From contig NC_089433.1 of assembly GCF_026210795.1 (NCBI RefSeq), positions 4,861,001 through 4,925,000 of the forward strand: a DNA stretch of 64,000 nt, in the 5' to 3' direction. The notes under the pieces are model-generated. The model worked only from the letters and a program-made list of their open reading frames with translations, did not search any database and was not told the DNA's origin. The translations under genes were made by a program, and so were the position numbers. The stretch comes from Rhizophagus irregularis (lineage: Eukaryota; Glomeromycota; Glomeromycetes; Glomerales; Glomeraceae). Position 1 is the stretch's first letter. Each line of letters begins with the position of its first letter. Below, one piece after another: positions 25,188 to 37,985 of the stretch.

Positions 25188-25883
25188 ATGACTATGGATT
25201 GTCATCACTGTGGTAATTTCGGTCATAAGAAATACGAATGTACTAGCAAATGTCGTGTAGGTTGTAAGTGGTGTGATAAACCTCCTTCTAGACGTCAAAT
25301 TACAAGGAATAGTATAGAAATGCAAAGGCAACATAGTACTGTGAATATACAGAGAAATCAGGGATCTACAAGTAATTATTTATTTTATTTTTTTAAAAAT
25401 TATTCTTTTAATTGTATTTCTATTTTTTTTTTTTTTTGATCTTAAAATTATTATTAAATTTCATTACTAATATAGAGGGTATTATTTATTTATTTTTTTA
25501 GGTATTAATAACGGACAATTAAATTTACCACAACAATATTCTCAAAATACAAATGATGTTCGCTTTAGTTATAATGGTTCTCAAGGACATTTACAACAAA
25601 ATTTAACTGGAAATGTTGGGAATGTTGGGAATATGCAACAACATGTACCTAATAATATACAGCAAGTATCAGCGAATTTAGGGAATTTAGGGAATTTACA
25701 ACATCATCTTACTAATAATAATATGCAAAATGTACAAGTTAATGGTACGAATATTCCAACTATGGGTCAACCTACAAATATGAATAACTTACTTTTTGAT
25801 CCGGCATTAAGGCCTTTACTTCAGAAATTTATAGAATCTGCTTTTTTACAACAGCTTTCTCATCAACAACAACAACAACAACA

Positions 25884-25915
<32 letters not shown>

Positions 25916-27750
25916 AACAACAGCAACAACAGCAGCAACATCATCAACAACAGCAAGCGCAGGCGCAGGCGCAGGTGCAGCATATTAATAACACAAACAT
26001 TTATGGTTTACAATCGTCGAATCAACAAACTCAGTCATTACTAAATACGGATTATTTGCAGAGACTACAACCAACTCAATATCTCGTACAACAGTTACAA
26101 CAGTTATTAAATTCGAGCACCAATAATGCAAATGTCAATAATTCTAATGTCAACATGGCTAATGTGAACAATAATAATAACGTTAACAACGCTACTAATG
26201 TCAATTTTCCTAACGTTAACGTTAACAATTCTAATGCCCATAATCCTAATATTAACACTTCTAATATCAACATTGTTAATAATTCCAATGCTAATGTTAG
26301 TAACATTAAATCACAAGCAGCTTCAACATTAGTATCGCACATGTCTTTAACATCACCAAAGCCACCACAACCATTACAACTATCTCAACCATCTCAGTCA
26401 TCACAACCTCAAACACCACGACTGCAACCACTACAACTGCAACCTCCACAATCTCAAACATCACAAGTGCAACCATCACAAGTACAACCATCACAAATGC
26501 AACCATCACAACTGCAACCTCCACAACTACATCCTTCACAATTACAACCTTCACAACTGCAACCACTACAACTGCAACCTCCACAATTGCAATCTTCACA
26601 ATTACAACCTTCACAATTGCAACCTCCACAACCGCAACTACCACAACCACCACATCCATCGCAATCACAACTATCACAGCTACCACATCTTTCACATCCA
26701 CCACAACCACCACAACCACCACAACCACAACTTCCACCACAACAACAATTACCACCACAGCCACAACAATCACAACCGTTCGTGCCACAAACTGTTCCAA
26801 CTGTTCCAACCTGGAATCATAATCAAGTACATGTGCAAGAATCACAACAGGCGGATCAAAAATCCATTGAAGAGAACGAGGTGAATATTTCAAGTTCAGT
26901 TGTACCAACTACAACAGCAATTACATCGATAAAGAAAGAAGAAGGATCCGATAGTCATGTGGTTGTAGAACGACAAAAAACACCTCATCAAGAAGAAAAG
27001 ACCCATCAAGAGGAAAAAACAACAGAACAGCAGACACGAAATCCTGGGGAAACGAACGTTGAGATATTAACTAAGCTAAAAGTGTTAAAGGACAAGATTG
27101 AAAAGGGTTTACACCCTACGATTAAGCCGAAATTTTATAATCATCAAATTTCTGATGAAGAGAGGCATCAAATACAAAAAGGAGCGGAGAGGGACTCGAG
27201 ACAAAATAACAATAGATATAAAGAGAACGGTCGCCAGAATCATTTCTCAAGAGGAACGCGAGGGAGGAGTCCAGGTATTGACCATCGTTCTCCAACGATT
27301 TACAGATCAAGATGGAGCCGATCTCCGTATAGATATGATAAAGAAGGTATTATCTCGGATTATAGGAGATATCAACGAAACCGAAGTAGATCTACTAGCT
27401 TAAGACGAGATGTTCGTGGGCCTAACGACTATTCTGCAAGATCCGTCTCACCCAGATTCCGTATGACCGATTACGATGAAAGATATTATTTCCGAAATTC
27501 TGGACAAGATTTTCGTGACAAATATATGCCGCGTGGTATGTCAATGTCAATGTACGAAGAATCAAGACATGGCGGACATGGCGAAAGGTATGAAGATCGC
27601 TCGAGATCTTTTGGGCGATCAAGGTCTCCAATAGGATATCCAGGATGTCGTAGACAAAACGGTTGGTACGGAGGAGAACAGTACGAAAGAGAGAGACCCG
27701 GCTATGAATACGAGTTCTCTGCACGTCGAAGACCAACTGGTCGTTGGTAA
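25188..27750 (+). CDS. CCHC zinc-knuckle, polyGln and RS-domain protein (probable RNA-binding)
   Basis: Two exons, 25188-25371 and 25502-27750; 2433 nt, 810 aa. Residues 5-18 form a zinc knuckle, C-x2-C-x4-H-x4-C ([14 protein letters not shown]), followed by more Cys (CRVGCKWC). Then come Asn/Gln-rich sequence, a run of 25 Gln with mixed CAA/CAG codons (25864-25938), an Asn-rich VNN/NVN stretch, and a Pro/Gln domain of [10 protein letters not shown]-type repeats (26401-26760). The C-terminal ~200 residues are Arg/Ser/Tyr/Gly-rich with [11 protein letters not shown] and RSRSP dipeptides, like an SR protein. The layout suggests a nuclear RNA-processing or condensate-forming factor, but no RRM or named family is seen. 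Confidence 0.85.
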
Positions 27751-28330
27751 ATCGACTCGTTTTGACTATTTTTAATAAGTGATTATGATTATGAACGATA
27801 AAAAGATCCTTTTACGGTTATTGACGAAATTTATACCCATATTAAGATTAAATAGCCTTTCAGTTTGGGTACGATTATGAGAATTTTCATAGTGTATATA
27901 AAATAAAAAAATTAGGTAGTGTAAGAACACTTAAGTGGTGGAGAAAAATATTTAATATAAAAATTTTAATTTCTTTACGTTTAGATAAATGAAAAATAAA
28001 AGTAAGAAATATATGGACAATAATATGTTAGATTGTCCGTTAATTTGTATATAATAAAATTAAATAAAGTTTTAATAAAGATTTCCCAAACGGAAAAAAT
28101 ATTTTAACTTATTGATGACAATCTCGGGATTTGTGTTAAGCAAATTTATGTTTGCATTTCATTCACATTGTTATAATTTTCATGAAAAAATACGTAAGAA
28201 AGAAACAGAGAGATTTTTTCCTAATTAATCTATCACATTCGTACTAAATCAAATAATTACAATGATTTGAATGATTTGTAAATGATGATCGATTGCTTCT
28301 CGAAGCGATCAATCAATACACATTTATATA
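27751..28330. other. Intergenic, 3' of CCHC/polyQ gene
   Basis: AT-rich, no gene seen. An imperfect palindrome GATCGATTGCTTCTCGAAGCGATCAATC lies at about 28288-28315. Confidence 0.4.
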
Positions 28331-28331
28331 A

Positions 28332-28664
28332 CATTTTCAGTGACATTTCGTATTCATAATGAAAAATTCAATTTATTTGATTTTTTCAGTCTTGATGTGA
28401 TTAATGTGCTAAACACCAATCAACGATTTTTATTCATTTTAATAACCAACAAAGACCCTTCCCAGTTATATTGGACGTGATCACACTGATCACTGATCAA
28501 TACAAAAATGAAAGGAAAGCATTACAATAGCATTTTCAGTGACATTTCGTATTCATAATGACAAATTCAATTTATTTGATTTTTTCAGTCTTGATGTGAA
28601 TAATGTGCTAAAACGCCAATCAAAGATTTTTTATTCATTTTAATAACCAACAAAGACCCTTCCC
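28332..28664. repeat. Direct duplication, ~133 bp unit, 199-bp period
   Basis: Copy 1 (28332-28463) and copy 2 (28531-28664) share a segment running from CATTTTCAGTGACATTTCG to AACAAAGACCCTTCCC with only a few substitutions and single-base indels. No coding frame spans them. Confidence 0.9.
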
Positions 28665-30179
28665 CACCTGCCATTGAAGTGCGTGATAAAGTCGTACACT
28701 TATCGCGTAGATGTTGATAATATCAACACCATAAATTCACAGACTATGAATCAATTACGTCTTTTCTAGCCATAATCTGCTTCGAATGATTGCTCTTTGA
28801 TCATCGTAAAGAGACAGGGGATTAGAGGTTATTCGGAGATATCACACACCATACACAAGGACTTTTGAAAAAAGAAATTAGACTTGGTGGAGGAATTTAC
28901 TAACCAATTAGGGATTACGTAATTAATTAGTTCTCGTAAAATCACAATTAAGGTGTGATATTTCTGATAACGAGAACAATATTACTAAAATTAAGCAAGA
29001 ATATCAAATAAAAGAGTTAATACTTAATACAATAAAATTTCCATCATGGTTCATTGATTCAGTGTTTTTTTTTTTCTTTTTCCCTTTTTTTTTAAATAAT
29101 AAACTCGTACTACTGTACACATAAGTCCCGTATATACTGCAATTGCGAATATGGGAGTGGCTGGTCTATTTTGACGAGTTCGACAATTGTAATTTTCAGC
29201 AATTTTTGTTCAAGAGTTCCTATCAATGCAGATGTAAAATTATCAATACAAATTTAAATTGAAATATGTCATAGATTAGTAGTTACCTAATGCCGAATAT
29301 TTGATTCTAATAAAGGGGTAGTAATTTTATTTTTTAACTACTATAGTCTTGTACCAAATCTTCTGAAGATATGGTAATTTAAATAAAATCAAGCTTTTTG
29401 TTATGTGCATAATTTAGAAGCTTCAAAGCGTTTAGGTTCAATATATGGAATTCTTCCAAAACACAATTAACGAAATTTTAAAAATCTAAAAATCTGTAGT
29501 TTTTGATTCAACGTGATAATTTTCGAATGCTGCAAAACGGTGTAACAAATTCAAAGTTAAACAAGATACTGTGGAAATACCCAAATATCCATCAAAATAT
29601 AAACTAAAAAGAAATTACAAGTTAACGGTGAACAATATCCATTGTAAGAGACGAAGACCATCATCAGCTTGAGCACGCGAGTTGCCATATCTGATCAGCA
29701 GAAAAAAGATCACGTGCGCGTTCCGATTCAAGAAAAAAAAATTTCGAACCGTGAGCTAGTGCACATAATAACAGATAACGTCCGTGCAATAAAGTAAATG
29801 CTAGTGAATGCACGAAATCGCCATATCTCATATAAAATGCTAATCGATCTAATTGTGCTAATTATTGGTTCAGGACAGTTCAGGTAAACATATCAAGTTA
29901 TCAGCTGATCTTTAGAATTAACAAATAAATCCATTTAAAAAAATTTATAACTGGCACGCGGCGACACAGTCGCCGCAAATCAGAATCCTTCTAGTCTAAT
30001 ACTTAGTTTGGCTAAAATTCATTTTCAGAAAGAAATTCTAACATTTGCATTGTACGACGTAAATTTAACAAACCTAGCAATTAAATGGAAAAATTAAGTA
30101 ATAAATATTGATACAACATAAATTTTTCATAAAATAGCAAATATAGTTACTTTATCCATAAGTTCTTTAGAAATCTTAG
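28665..30179. other. Intergenic, no gene recognised
   Basis: About 1.5 kb with near-average composition but stops in all frames. Possible upstream exons of the gene ending at 30799 could lie here; I cannot identify them. Confidence 0.35.
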
Positions 30180-30799
30180 ATTGTGGTAAAAAATGCTTCC
30201 GACCAAGGCGGGTCTACGGAAAAAAGAATACTGGGTGTTACACTGGATACCGTAGTCGATCGACCTCTGAACGAATCAGAAATTGAAGACGTAACAGATA
30301 TAATGTTTTGCGATTTTTCCATGTTTATTTATTTATTTTATTTAATAAAGAGGAGTGATCAGAGATCTATACATTGATAGGTATTTAAATACAAAGAAAT
30401 AAAGAAGAACTATTCTAGTATAAGATACTCGGATACCAATCCCAATCCTGTAAGAAATAAAATCCACCAAGGACAGGACCTCACCCTTCGATTTAAACTA
30501 CTGAAACGGTAGAACTATGCTACAGTTAAAGGACATGACTAAATAAAAAAGACCGTCCTTCCATAAGAGCTATCTAAAAGAAAAGAAAAAAAAATAAAAA
30601 AATAAAAATAAAAATAAAATTACTGTAACGTAGAAAAAAACCAAACAATCATAAATGATCTGTATTTTTCTTTCAGCAAATAAACGGGCCACCACCTGTA
30701 AATACTGTAAGAGGTGGAATGGTTCACACTATTCAAAATTGTTTGTTATCATTGTATGGAAAAATTAAATATGATGTAGAAAATTATCTACTGGAGTAA
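30180..30799 (+). CDS. Two terminal exons of an unrecognised protein
   Basis: Exon 30180-30290 (after TCTTAG) and exon 30677-30799 (after TTTCAG) join in phase 0 to give ~77 codons: ..EKRILGVTLDTVVDRPLNESEIED | QINGPPPVNTVRGGMVHT..YGKIKYDVENYLLE, stop. There is no ATG in the first exon, so earlier exons are missing from this model. The residues look protein-like, but I recognise no family. The 386-bp intron contains an A-rich AAAATAAAAATA tract. Could also be a decayed fragment. Confidence 0.35.
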
Positions 30800-31009
30800 A
30801 AAAATAATACAATGGCTTTGCGAAATGACTAATTAGGGGGTGAAATGTCCAAAGAGTCCAATGCTCGAGGAGTCATTTGTGTTACTTGGCGAGGGACGTA
30901 ATTTTTTGATGGCTGTGTAGTGAAGTGTAAATTCAAATTTGTGTTGATCATAGTGTTTCTTTTTCTCTGTCTCATTCTATCTGTCGAGTGTCGTCTGAAG
31001 TATCAGAAT

Positions 31010-32655
31010 GATTAGTTTCATCATTTTCGTTAATTGAATATTGTTGTCGAGCGTAATCAAGATAATTTATCGTAAAATCAGCTATTTCTTGTAAAACTTG
31101 ATCTTTAGATTTTTTATGTCGAGATTTCTTTTTTACCACTATTAACATTGGTAATTTTGGTTAACGCTGAGTGGAAATTATCCATATATTGTTGTAATAA
31201 TTTTACTTGTCGTTGTCTTTTTGATAAGTGTTTACACTTGTCCCTTGAAGACTAGCTGTTTCAATAGAAGCATCACGCTTTGATTTAGCTTTTTCTTCTG
31301 CTTTAAGTTTTTTCAGAGCCATTCGTTCTTGATCTTGTTTAATCTTCTCTTCACCTTTGATTTTCTTATGAAGTTTGCGATCACGGAGGTAGATTGTACG
31401 TTTGATATGTCCAAACCATTTGCGTAAGCCTGGAGCATAAAAGTCGTTGATAACTTGATCTGATTGTATATATGCGTCAGTAATCTCAAGTTTAAACAAA
31501 GGGGTTTTCGGTAAGTAGGAAAGGAATTCTGGACGAATATAATCATCTGATAAAGGCATTGGATTATAATTAGCAGTGATCTCATCCGTATTTTTTGACA
31601 AGAATCTAAGGTGGCCGATACATTTTTTATTTTAGCTGATATAGGTATGTGATCCAATGAAGTCGATTGTTCTATGATGGACTTTTCCAATTTGTTTATC
31701 ATACGAGGTTTAAAGAAGAACAAGGGGACTAAGAACTTGTAATCCTTTGGATTAGGAATACGGTCCTTATTACCATATTTCAAATGATGTATAAGTTTAT
31801 TAATATATTGAGATTTCGTAAAAAGAAATCTCTGTCGTCTAGCAGCAATTAACTTATCCTCTGCACTAAGCGCAGCATTGGATTTCTCATGATTAAAAAC
31901 TCTTTTGCAAGCTCTTTCAAAGCATTTTTGTTGTTTTTTTCTTGTACGACTATTATTGCTAGGGTGAATTTTAAGTCTGAGAAGCATTTTTTATACATGT
32001 ATCCAAAGTTTCCTTTGATAAATGATAATTTTCCATAAGCGTGGTATTGTATCTTATATTCTAGGCCTAAGCGACGTGAATAAACACGTTTATTAATGTG
32101 TTTACGCTATCTATTAAAAAGAGAATTGGCGTGATTGACTTTATTATTATAAGCGTTGTGTTTGATCAATGTTTGATTAGGGTCGAGGTGTTTAACAAAA
32201 TTATAAATTTTGTATTTAAAGAAATAGAGTTCATAAGAGACGCAAGCGCATCTACAGTTTGATATAATAAAAGGGGATGGAATGTCACAATGTTCTGCCT
32301 TTTTAATAAACTAGTCAGAATAAACATGGTATATAAATACCAAAATAAAATCTATATTTTTTATAACTAAAATGAAAGAAGGTTTTTGATGTCAATTTTT
32401 TTATCTTTATTGTTAGCATGTGATCTTATCATTTCATCATGGGCCAATAATTTGTCCCGTCACACTGAATTTAGAATAACTCGTTATGCCATAAAAAAGT
32501 GCGTGAGCATGATAATCATTGGTGTATATCCGTAAATTGATTTGATTAGTGTTTTCAAGTAGATCATCAAACTGAAAAAAGTAACTTCTGATTTCATAAA
32601 TCCTGTTCGATTTGGTTTGGTCACGTGGAACTTTTTGAACATTTTATAGAAAAAA
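31010..32655 (-). pseudogene. Frameshifted unknown gene, probably mobile-element derived
   Basis: Consecutive minus-strand coding-like blocks in different frames lie in order: 32652-32440 (..RIYEIRSYFFQFDDLLENTN.., stop), about 32230-31950 (NFVKHLDPNQTL.., one in-frame TAG, then KHINKRVYSRRLGLEYKIQY), 31987-31590 (MLLRLKIHPSNNSRTRKK..), 31601-31245 (NTDEITANYNPMPLSDDYIRPEF..) and 31245-31010 (..QVLQEIADFTINYLDYARQQY..). Neighbouring blocks need frame changes; the switch near 31590 falls at an A6 run. Lys-rich helical content suggests a nucleic-acid-binding protein. Family unknown; the neighbourhood of other element relics is the reason for suspecting a mobile origin. Confidence 0.45.
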
Positions 32656-33140
32656 AAGTGTTGATGTAAAAAAAAAAAAAAAAAAAGGAAGATATATGGA
32701 CAGATAGAAAAGGGAAAAAATTATAACTCTAACCAGGGGATGTCAAAATACTAAAAAAAAAATGTATGTTTATTATATAAAAAGCTATCGTATTAAACTC
32801 CTGTCACAACTATAAGTGGGCGTATAATTCTTTTAAAAACAAAAGTTTTCACCATACGTATATACTGTGAAGTATGGAATGATAGATATTTACGAGTTGT
32901 GTAAGTTGGGTTATCTTTCTGTAACGTATTAGAAAATATTAAAAGTTTATTTTTGCGGAAAAAAATTTTCTATTGCGCCATTTTAACGGTTATAAAAATT
33001 TGAGGAAAGAGTTTTTTTTTTGCGATTTTCTCATGTAGACTTAAAGATTACCTGAAAAATATGGGCGCAATTCGTCACGTGACGATCAAAAAGCAACATA
33101 AATATAAATCAGTGCGGGAGAAGATATTGTTGATTTACCA

Positions 33141-34416
33141 ATGAATACATCAGATAATGTGATTTATAGTCACTTGTTCCAGTCTATTAACAATTTTTAT
33201 GACATCCAGATCAAAGCGCAATTAAATATTCTAGGCGCTTTATTCAATACTTCAACCTTGCAATACAAAAAATTCACAACGTCATACAAGAAATTTGGTA
33301 TCTTACGATCTCTAACGATATCAGCAAATATATCTCAAATTATCTGAAACTAACGTATTTATCCAAATCTTTGGATATGATTGGTAAATACGGATTCTCT
33401 ATTGACTTCACTTTCAATAACAACATAATAGAAGGCAATACACCCATATGTGATTACATAACTGGCCTATCAATAAACGACATTCGATCCCTCAAAAATA
33501 AGAATATCATCTATATGGACCAGTTGACTTCTCCAGATGGCTGCTATCTATTGTCATAGAAAGATGTTCAATGTAATAATAACAAGAATTTCAAAGGAAA
33601 TGGTATACACACTTAATAGATAATTACGTGTTAAATGATAATTTACGTTTAACGCACCCATTAAGGGACGTCATCAGTAACATTAATAGAACACATAAAT
33701 CACTACAAATTGTACCATCAATCACACAACCTAGACTACAATAGTCTATACATTGGAACAACTAACAAAAGAATATTATTTTTGGAAAAACTTTATCGCA
33801 AGATACAACACAATTTTCTTCTATTACTTATTTAGAACATTATATAGACAACCAAACACATTATGATGCCCAGTTAACTCCCAAATGGCAATTACTTTGT
33901 TTGACAGCTTGCAGAGGGTATACGATGAATTCATATTATCCTCAGTTGCAAATTTTATTAGAATTAATAAAGTATTTTTATTTCGCCATTTTTTTTTATT
34001 TTGTACATATTATATATAAAGTGCATTAGCCCAAATTTTTATGTCAATATTTTTTTTCACAGAAGAGAGTGTGCATATTGTATGAATACTAAAAAAATAT
34101 CACAGCATTTGAAAAAATATATGCAATGTTTGTTTCACCCTATACATTGTAAAAATTCTATTACTAATCTACATAGCACGAAATATTGCTTGCTGGATAG
34201 GAAAGAAATCAATAACCACATTGTTGATTGGGTATGGTGGGACTTGAGGATAGCCACGGAAAATACAACCTGGAAAAATATTCATAATACACATTCCTGC
34301 GGCGGTACATCCATTATACGGTTGATTATTCCTATCAATAGTTCCGAATTCAATCTAAAAAAAAGTAAATGCATAAATGATATTGAAAAAGAAAGCAAAT
34401 GCCAAGAATACTAATT
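33141..34416 (+). mobile_element. Decayed LINE-like (non-LTR retrotransposon) remnant
   Basis: A string of plus-strand frames broken by stops and shifts: 33141-33347, 33371-33559 (..NDIRSLKNKNIIYMDQLTSPDGC.., stop), and 34060-34414 with a Cys/His-rich part (CAYCMNTKKISQHLKKYMQC..HPIHC) and IVDWVWWDL. The YMDQLTSPDG block followed by a downstream Cys/His block recalls the post-reverse-transcriptase C-terminal region of LINE ORF2 in these fungi. The RT catalytic YxDD segment is not present. Assignment is tentative; degradation is clear. Confidence 0.4.
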
Positions 34417-34616
34417 CTTACAATTTGGACTGGTTGGTAATTTCCGTGTACATTTTGTAATTTGTACGCCTGTTGTACGACAGAATTTATAGCACTGCCA
34501 AAATACAGGACAATTATTAGACAAATGAAATAAATGAAATGACAACAAAAAAAGCAATACTGAACTGTGAAACGGCGCAAAGGAGTTCCGTTTTGATCTC
34601 TTCCTAAAGTCCATTT

Positions 34617-35395
34617 TCATAATTTTAGTACAAACACGTCCTCTACACGGTTCGGAGCCAACCAGAATTGAGTAGTCATGTGTATTATTCTCGAAAGACT
34701 TTCTGAATTAGCCACCTCAGCGATAATAGTAGGCCAAGGGTTACCCTATAAACCATAAACCATTATAGATTCAGATTGGTCTTTGTATTTTCAATAAAAT
34801 AATTCAATAAACAATACCTGAAGATCGCAAGGGTTTCGGGCTGGCCTAGGAAGAAGTGTTGGCATAAATGAATCATCCGGCTGTTTACTAGAACCTCTTG
34901 TTATACGTCCTGGAGTAGCATGACAAGCTGGATACAAAATACAAAATGATAGGTTTAATATAATATTACATTCACAAACAAACACTAAAGTACATACTTG
35001 CTGATCTGCAAGAATCAACTGTGCTTTGAGGATCCTGATGTTCAAATTGTCTAGAGAATGCACTATGTGCATATTCATGATCACGATTTGGCAACTCGAA
35101 TATGACTACAATTCCGTCTCGAAACTCCCAGTACTTTGATGCGTTCGTGATCTCACATTTTTTTTCGAACTCTTCATAACTTACACCTTCAATAAGGATC
35201 AGTGGGAGTCTAATAAAATGAAACAAATTTTAGCATGAACATTGAGAATCGAATTTATGTAGTGTTATGACTATGACTTTACCTATCTTTGTCAATAATT
35301 TTATAATTTCCGTCGATCCACCATTTTTTCTCTCTCTCATCTGCTTTGTTAGTGATGACTTCTTCCGCATTAGCATCGATAACTTTAATACACTC
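34617..35395 (-). CDS. Uma2-like (PD-(D/E)xK nuclease fold) protein, C-terminally truncated
   Basis: Four minus-strand exons join in frame: 35395-35283, 35209-34998, 34927-34818, 34745-34617 (188 codons with stop). A leading segment (EVITNKADEREKKWWIDGNYK) precedes the Uma2/DUF820-like part: LIEGVSYEEFEKK..EFRDGIVVIFELPNRDHE, SKQPDDSFMP (candidate metal-binding Asp) and NPWPTIIAEVANSESL (candidate Glu strand). The frame stops at VFVLKL, where family members continue. Frames beyond it (34411-34620) look like an out-of-frame continuation, so the gene is probably frameshifted near 34617. No start codon was found before 35395. Uma2-like proteins are known as a large expanded family in arbuscular mycorrhizal fungi; their function there is unknown. 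Confidence 0.55.
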
Positions 35396-35589
35396 CTGAA
35401 CGCCAACTCATCTGCAGTTAGATCAGATAAGGAATCTACTGAACTTCGGCGAGAACTTAGAGGAAGTAATTAAGGAGTTGGTTAGAACAGAGGCTAAGGA
35501 ACTTCGACGAGAATGTGCACAAGTCTCGTATACCGTTGTAGACATTTTCAGAAAGTTAAGGGATATAAACACTCGTATCTATTAAAGTT

Positions 35590-37560
35590 TAAAAAAAATT
35601 GAGAAAGTTTGAAGGTATATACACTTTATATACCTTTCTAAATACATCGTGACAAACTTTTTGTGGTTTGTAGTGACGTAATACAGCAAATAATATAGAT
35701 ACTTAATATGGTTTTATCATTACTCATTAGATTTTTAATTCTCTGACGAATTCTCAGGGTATTTATTAAAAAGGTGAATTAATGTTACGTAATTTTTAGG
35801 TCATTCTCATACGAGTAGTACGATTGACCGTATTTGGCTAATCAGAGTGGCTTTTTTTATTGATAAAGCGCAGTCACAACTTTAAAATCCATTTTTTTTG
35901 GTATTCAAATGAAATGATATTCCCTTGGTTGTGGGTATTAAACGAAACACTGAGGCCACCTTCGGCCTCTTCTCCCCCAACGTTATATATAGATAACTAA
36001 AAAAAAAATAAAACTGAACTGTGGTAAAATGAGTGTTTACTGCGGAAAACTAACAAAAATAAAAAAAGGGGAGAGTATTTTTTTCACGTTTATCCAATAT
36101 TATTTTTAAGGATTAATATTTACGATATAAAGGATTTACTTAAGCTGATTAATAAAAATTTTTGAATGTTTTGCATAACATAGTAAATTGTAATTTTATG
36201 CATTCAAATTTCACGTCTAAGGAGCTAAATGAGGTAACATAAATAATATCTTTTAATAAATCATAGATAACCTTTTTTTGTTCTAGCTTAAGATATTTTA
36301 TAATTATTATACACAATGGAAAACATGGACTGAGTTAAATGTAGGAATAATAAGATATCTTACCTAGAAATTTGGCAGTCTTATAATCATATTAGTTATT
36401 ATTTTGTTATTGTATATGTTCTATGTATAAAGCACTGGACATTTTCTCGTTATTGAGTTATTGATCACTTTATAATAGTGATACACAAATTTTGGTCACT
36501 TTATAATTAGTGATATTCACTTTATTATAAAATAATCAATAAGATACACGAAAAAGGTCTCAGTTGCTTACGTCATACATATCCAATAACTTTATTTACA
36601 CTAGAATCTATGATTATTATGCGCTATTATAGTCTTAGTGGTCTGATACATTATATAAGTAATGAGTTAAATGGGAGAATAAGTTGGATGATTTAAAAAA
36701 AAATCACAATTGGACTTACTAATATCCATAGTATAGATACAGAGGCTACAGTATTTTACCAGATTTTTTAAATTACTTAGTAATTTATGGTAAAATAGCA
36801 TTTTTTAAGATATATAAGTTTGTCAAAATTTAATATATTGTAGTCAATTTTTTTAATTTAAAAACTAATCAACTATAGCTTTTAAAAATATAATTAAAGA
36901 TATATTTTATATTGAAATACCAAAAGTTATTTAAATATAATTAATACCTACTATGTTTTCCTGTGTGACAGTAACGTTTAGATTACTGTGTACCCGTAAC
37001 GTTTAGACCCCGAAAGACTCGCGTATAACAAATAACCGTCGTACCGATCACGTGTATGTTTATCATATAATTATAAAAAGTTGTTATGCTTTACATTCAG
37101 AAATATTTTTTTATATTTTAAAACTATTTAACTATTTATTTTTGATATTTAAAAACTATTATACAGTATTTAGCTATCAAATAGAAAAATTTCGAATGAA
37201 ATTTGTTAGAAACTTAGACTTTTTATGCAATTTGAAGATCATAAAGTCCGGTAAATTACTGTAGCCTGTAGGCCTCTGTATTATTCAAGAGATTTACATT
37301 TTGAAAAACTAATTATTCAGGTGCTATTTATAAAAGTAAACCTTTAAGTAGTATGATAATTCTGCAATGTCTTTAAGGAGATTAAGAAGTCAATCTACGA
37401 AAGTACAAAAATTCTTGTATTACAATTGATCAACTAATTTATTTACATATTGTATTACACGGTGATTATTTGTCATACATCTACTCCGATATTTCTAAGC
37501 CACTGATGATATTTTTCTTAGTTTTTTTGGTTCAAAAAAAATTTAACAAAAGTTAACCTT
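35590..37560. other. Gene-free AT-rich region
   Basis: About 2 kb with stops in all frames. Contains a small hairpin GAGGCCACCTTCGGCCTC (35951-35968) and a doubled TAACGTTTAGA motif (36972-37005). No gene seen. Confidence 0.4.
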
Positions 37561-37985
37561 TATTTCAAAGAATATGAGTGAAAGTCAACAAAGAGAGGTA
37601 TGTTACTTGAGGTGTGTCATTAAATCGGGAAAACTTGAGATTGAATGGTCTATTATCACACCATTCACCTGATACTGGATTGGGCTCTTTGAAAACAAAA
37701 ACACAGAAAATAGGAATTGGCTCAATGGTCATTAGTTTTATGTTGGAAATCATAGTAATCACACAACTCTACTCGATGGATGATATGCTTATAATGGTAG
37801 CCATTAGATCGGAACAGTTTCTGGGTAAAATCAAATACATATGAATCATATGAAGTATTTAAATAAAACTCATACACAAATGTACTTAATCCTGATTTCA
37901 CAAATTTTAATAAGACTCATGTACACTATCATATCATTACAACATTTATTTAAAAGACATAAGATCGATTGGGGATTCAATACAG

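Noticed and set aside
26076-26908. Long minus-strand frames of Val/Leu repeats opposite the CCHC/polyQ gene
   Set aside because: They are antisense shadows of the Pro/Gln and Asn repeat DNA of the plus-strand gene.
35267-35585. Possible plus-strand coiled-coil gene (..ENLEEVIKELVRTEAKELRRE..)
   Set aside because: Two overlapping frames share the ELRRE pattern but cannot be joined without a frameshift; too short and partly antisense to the Uma2-like exons.
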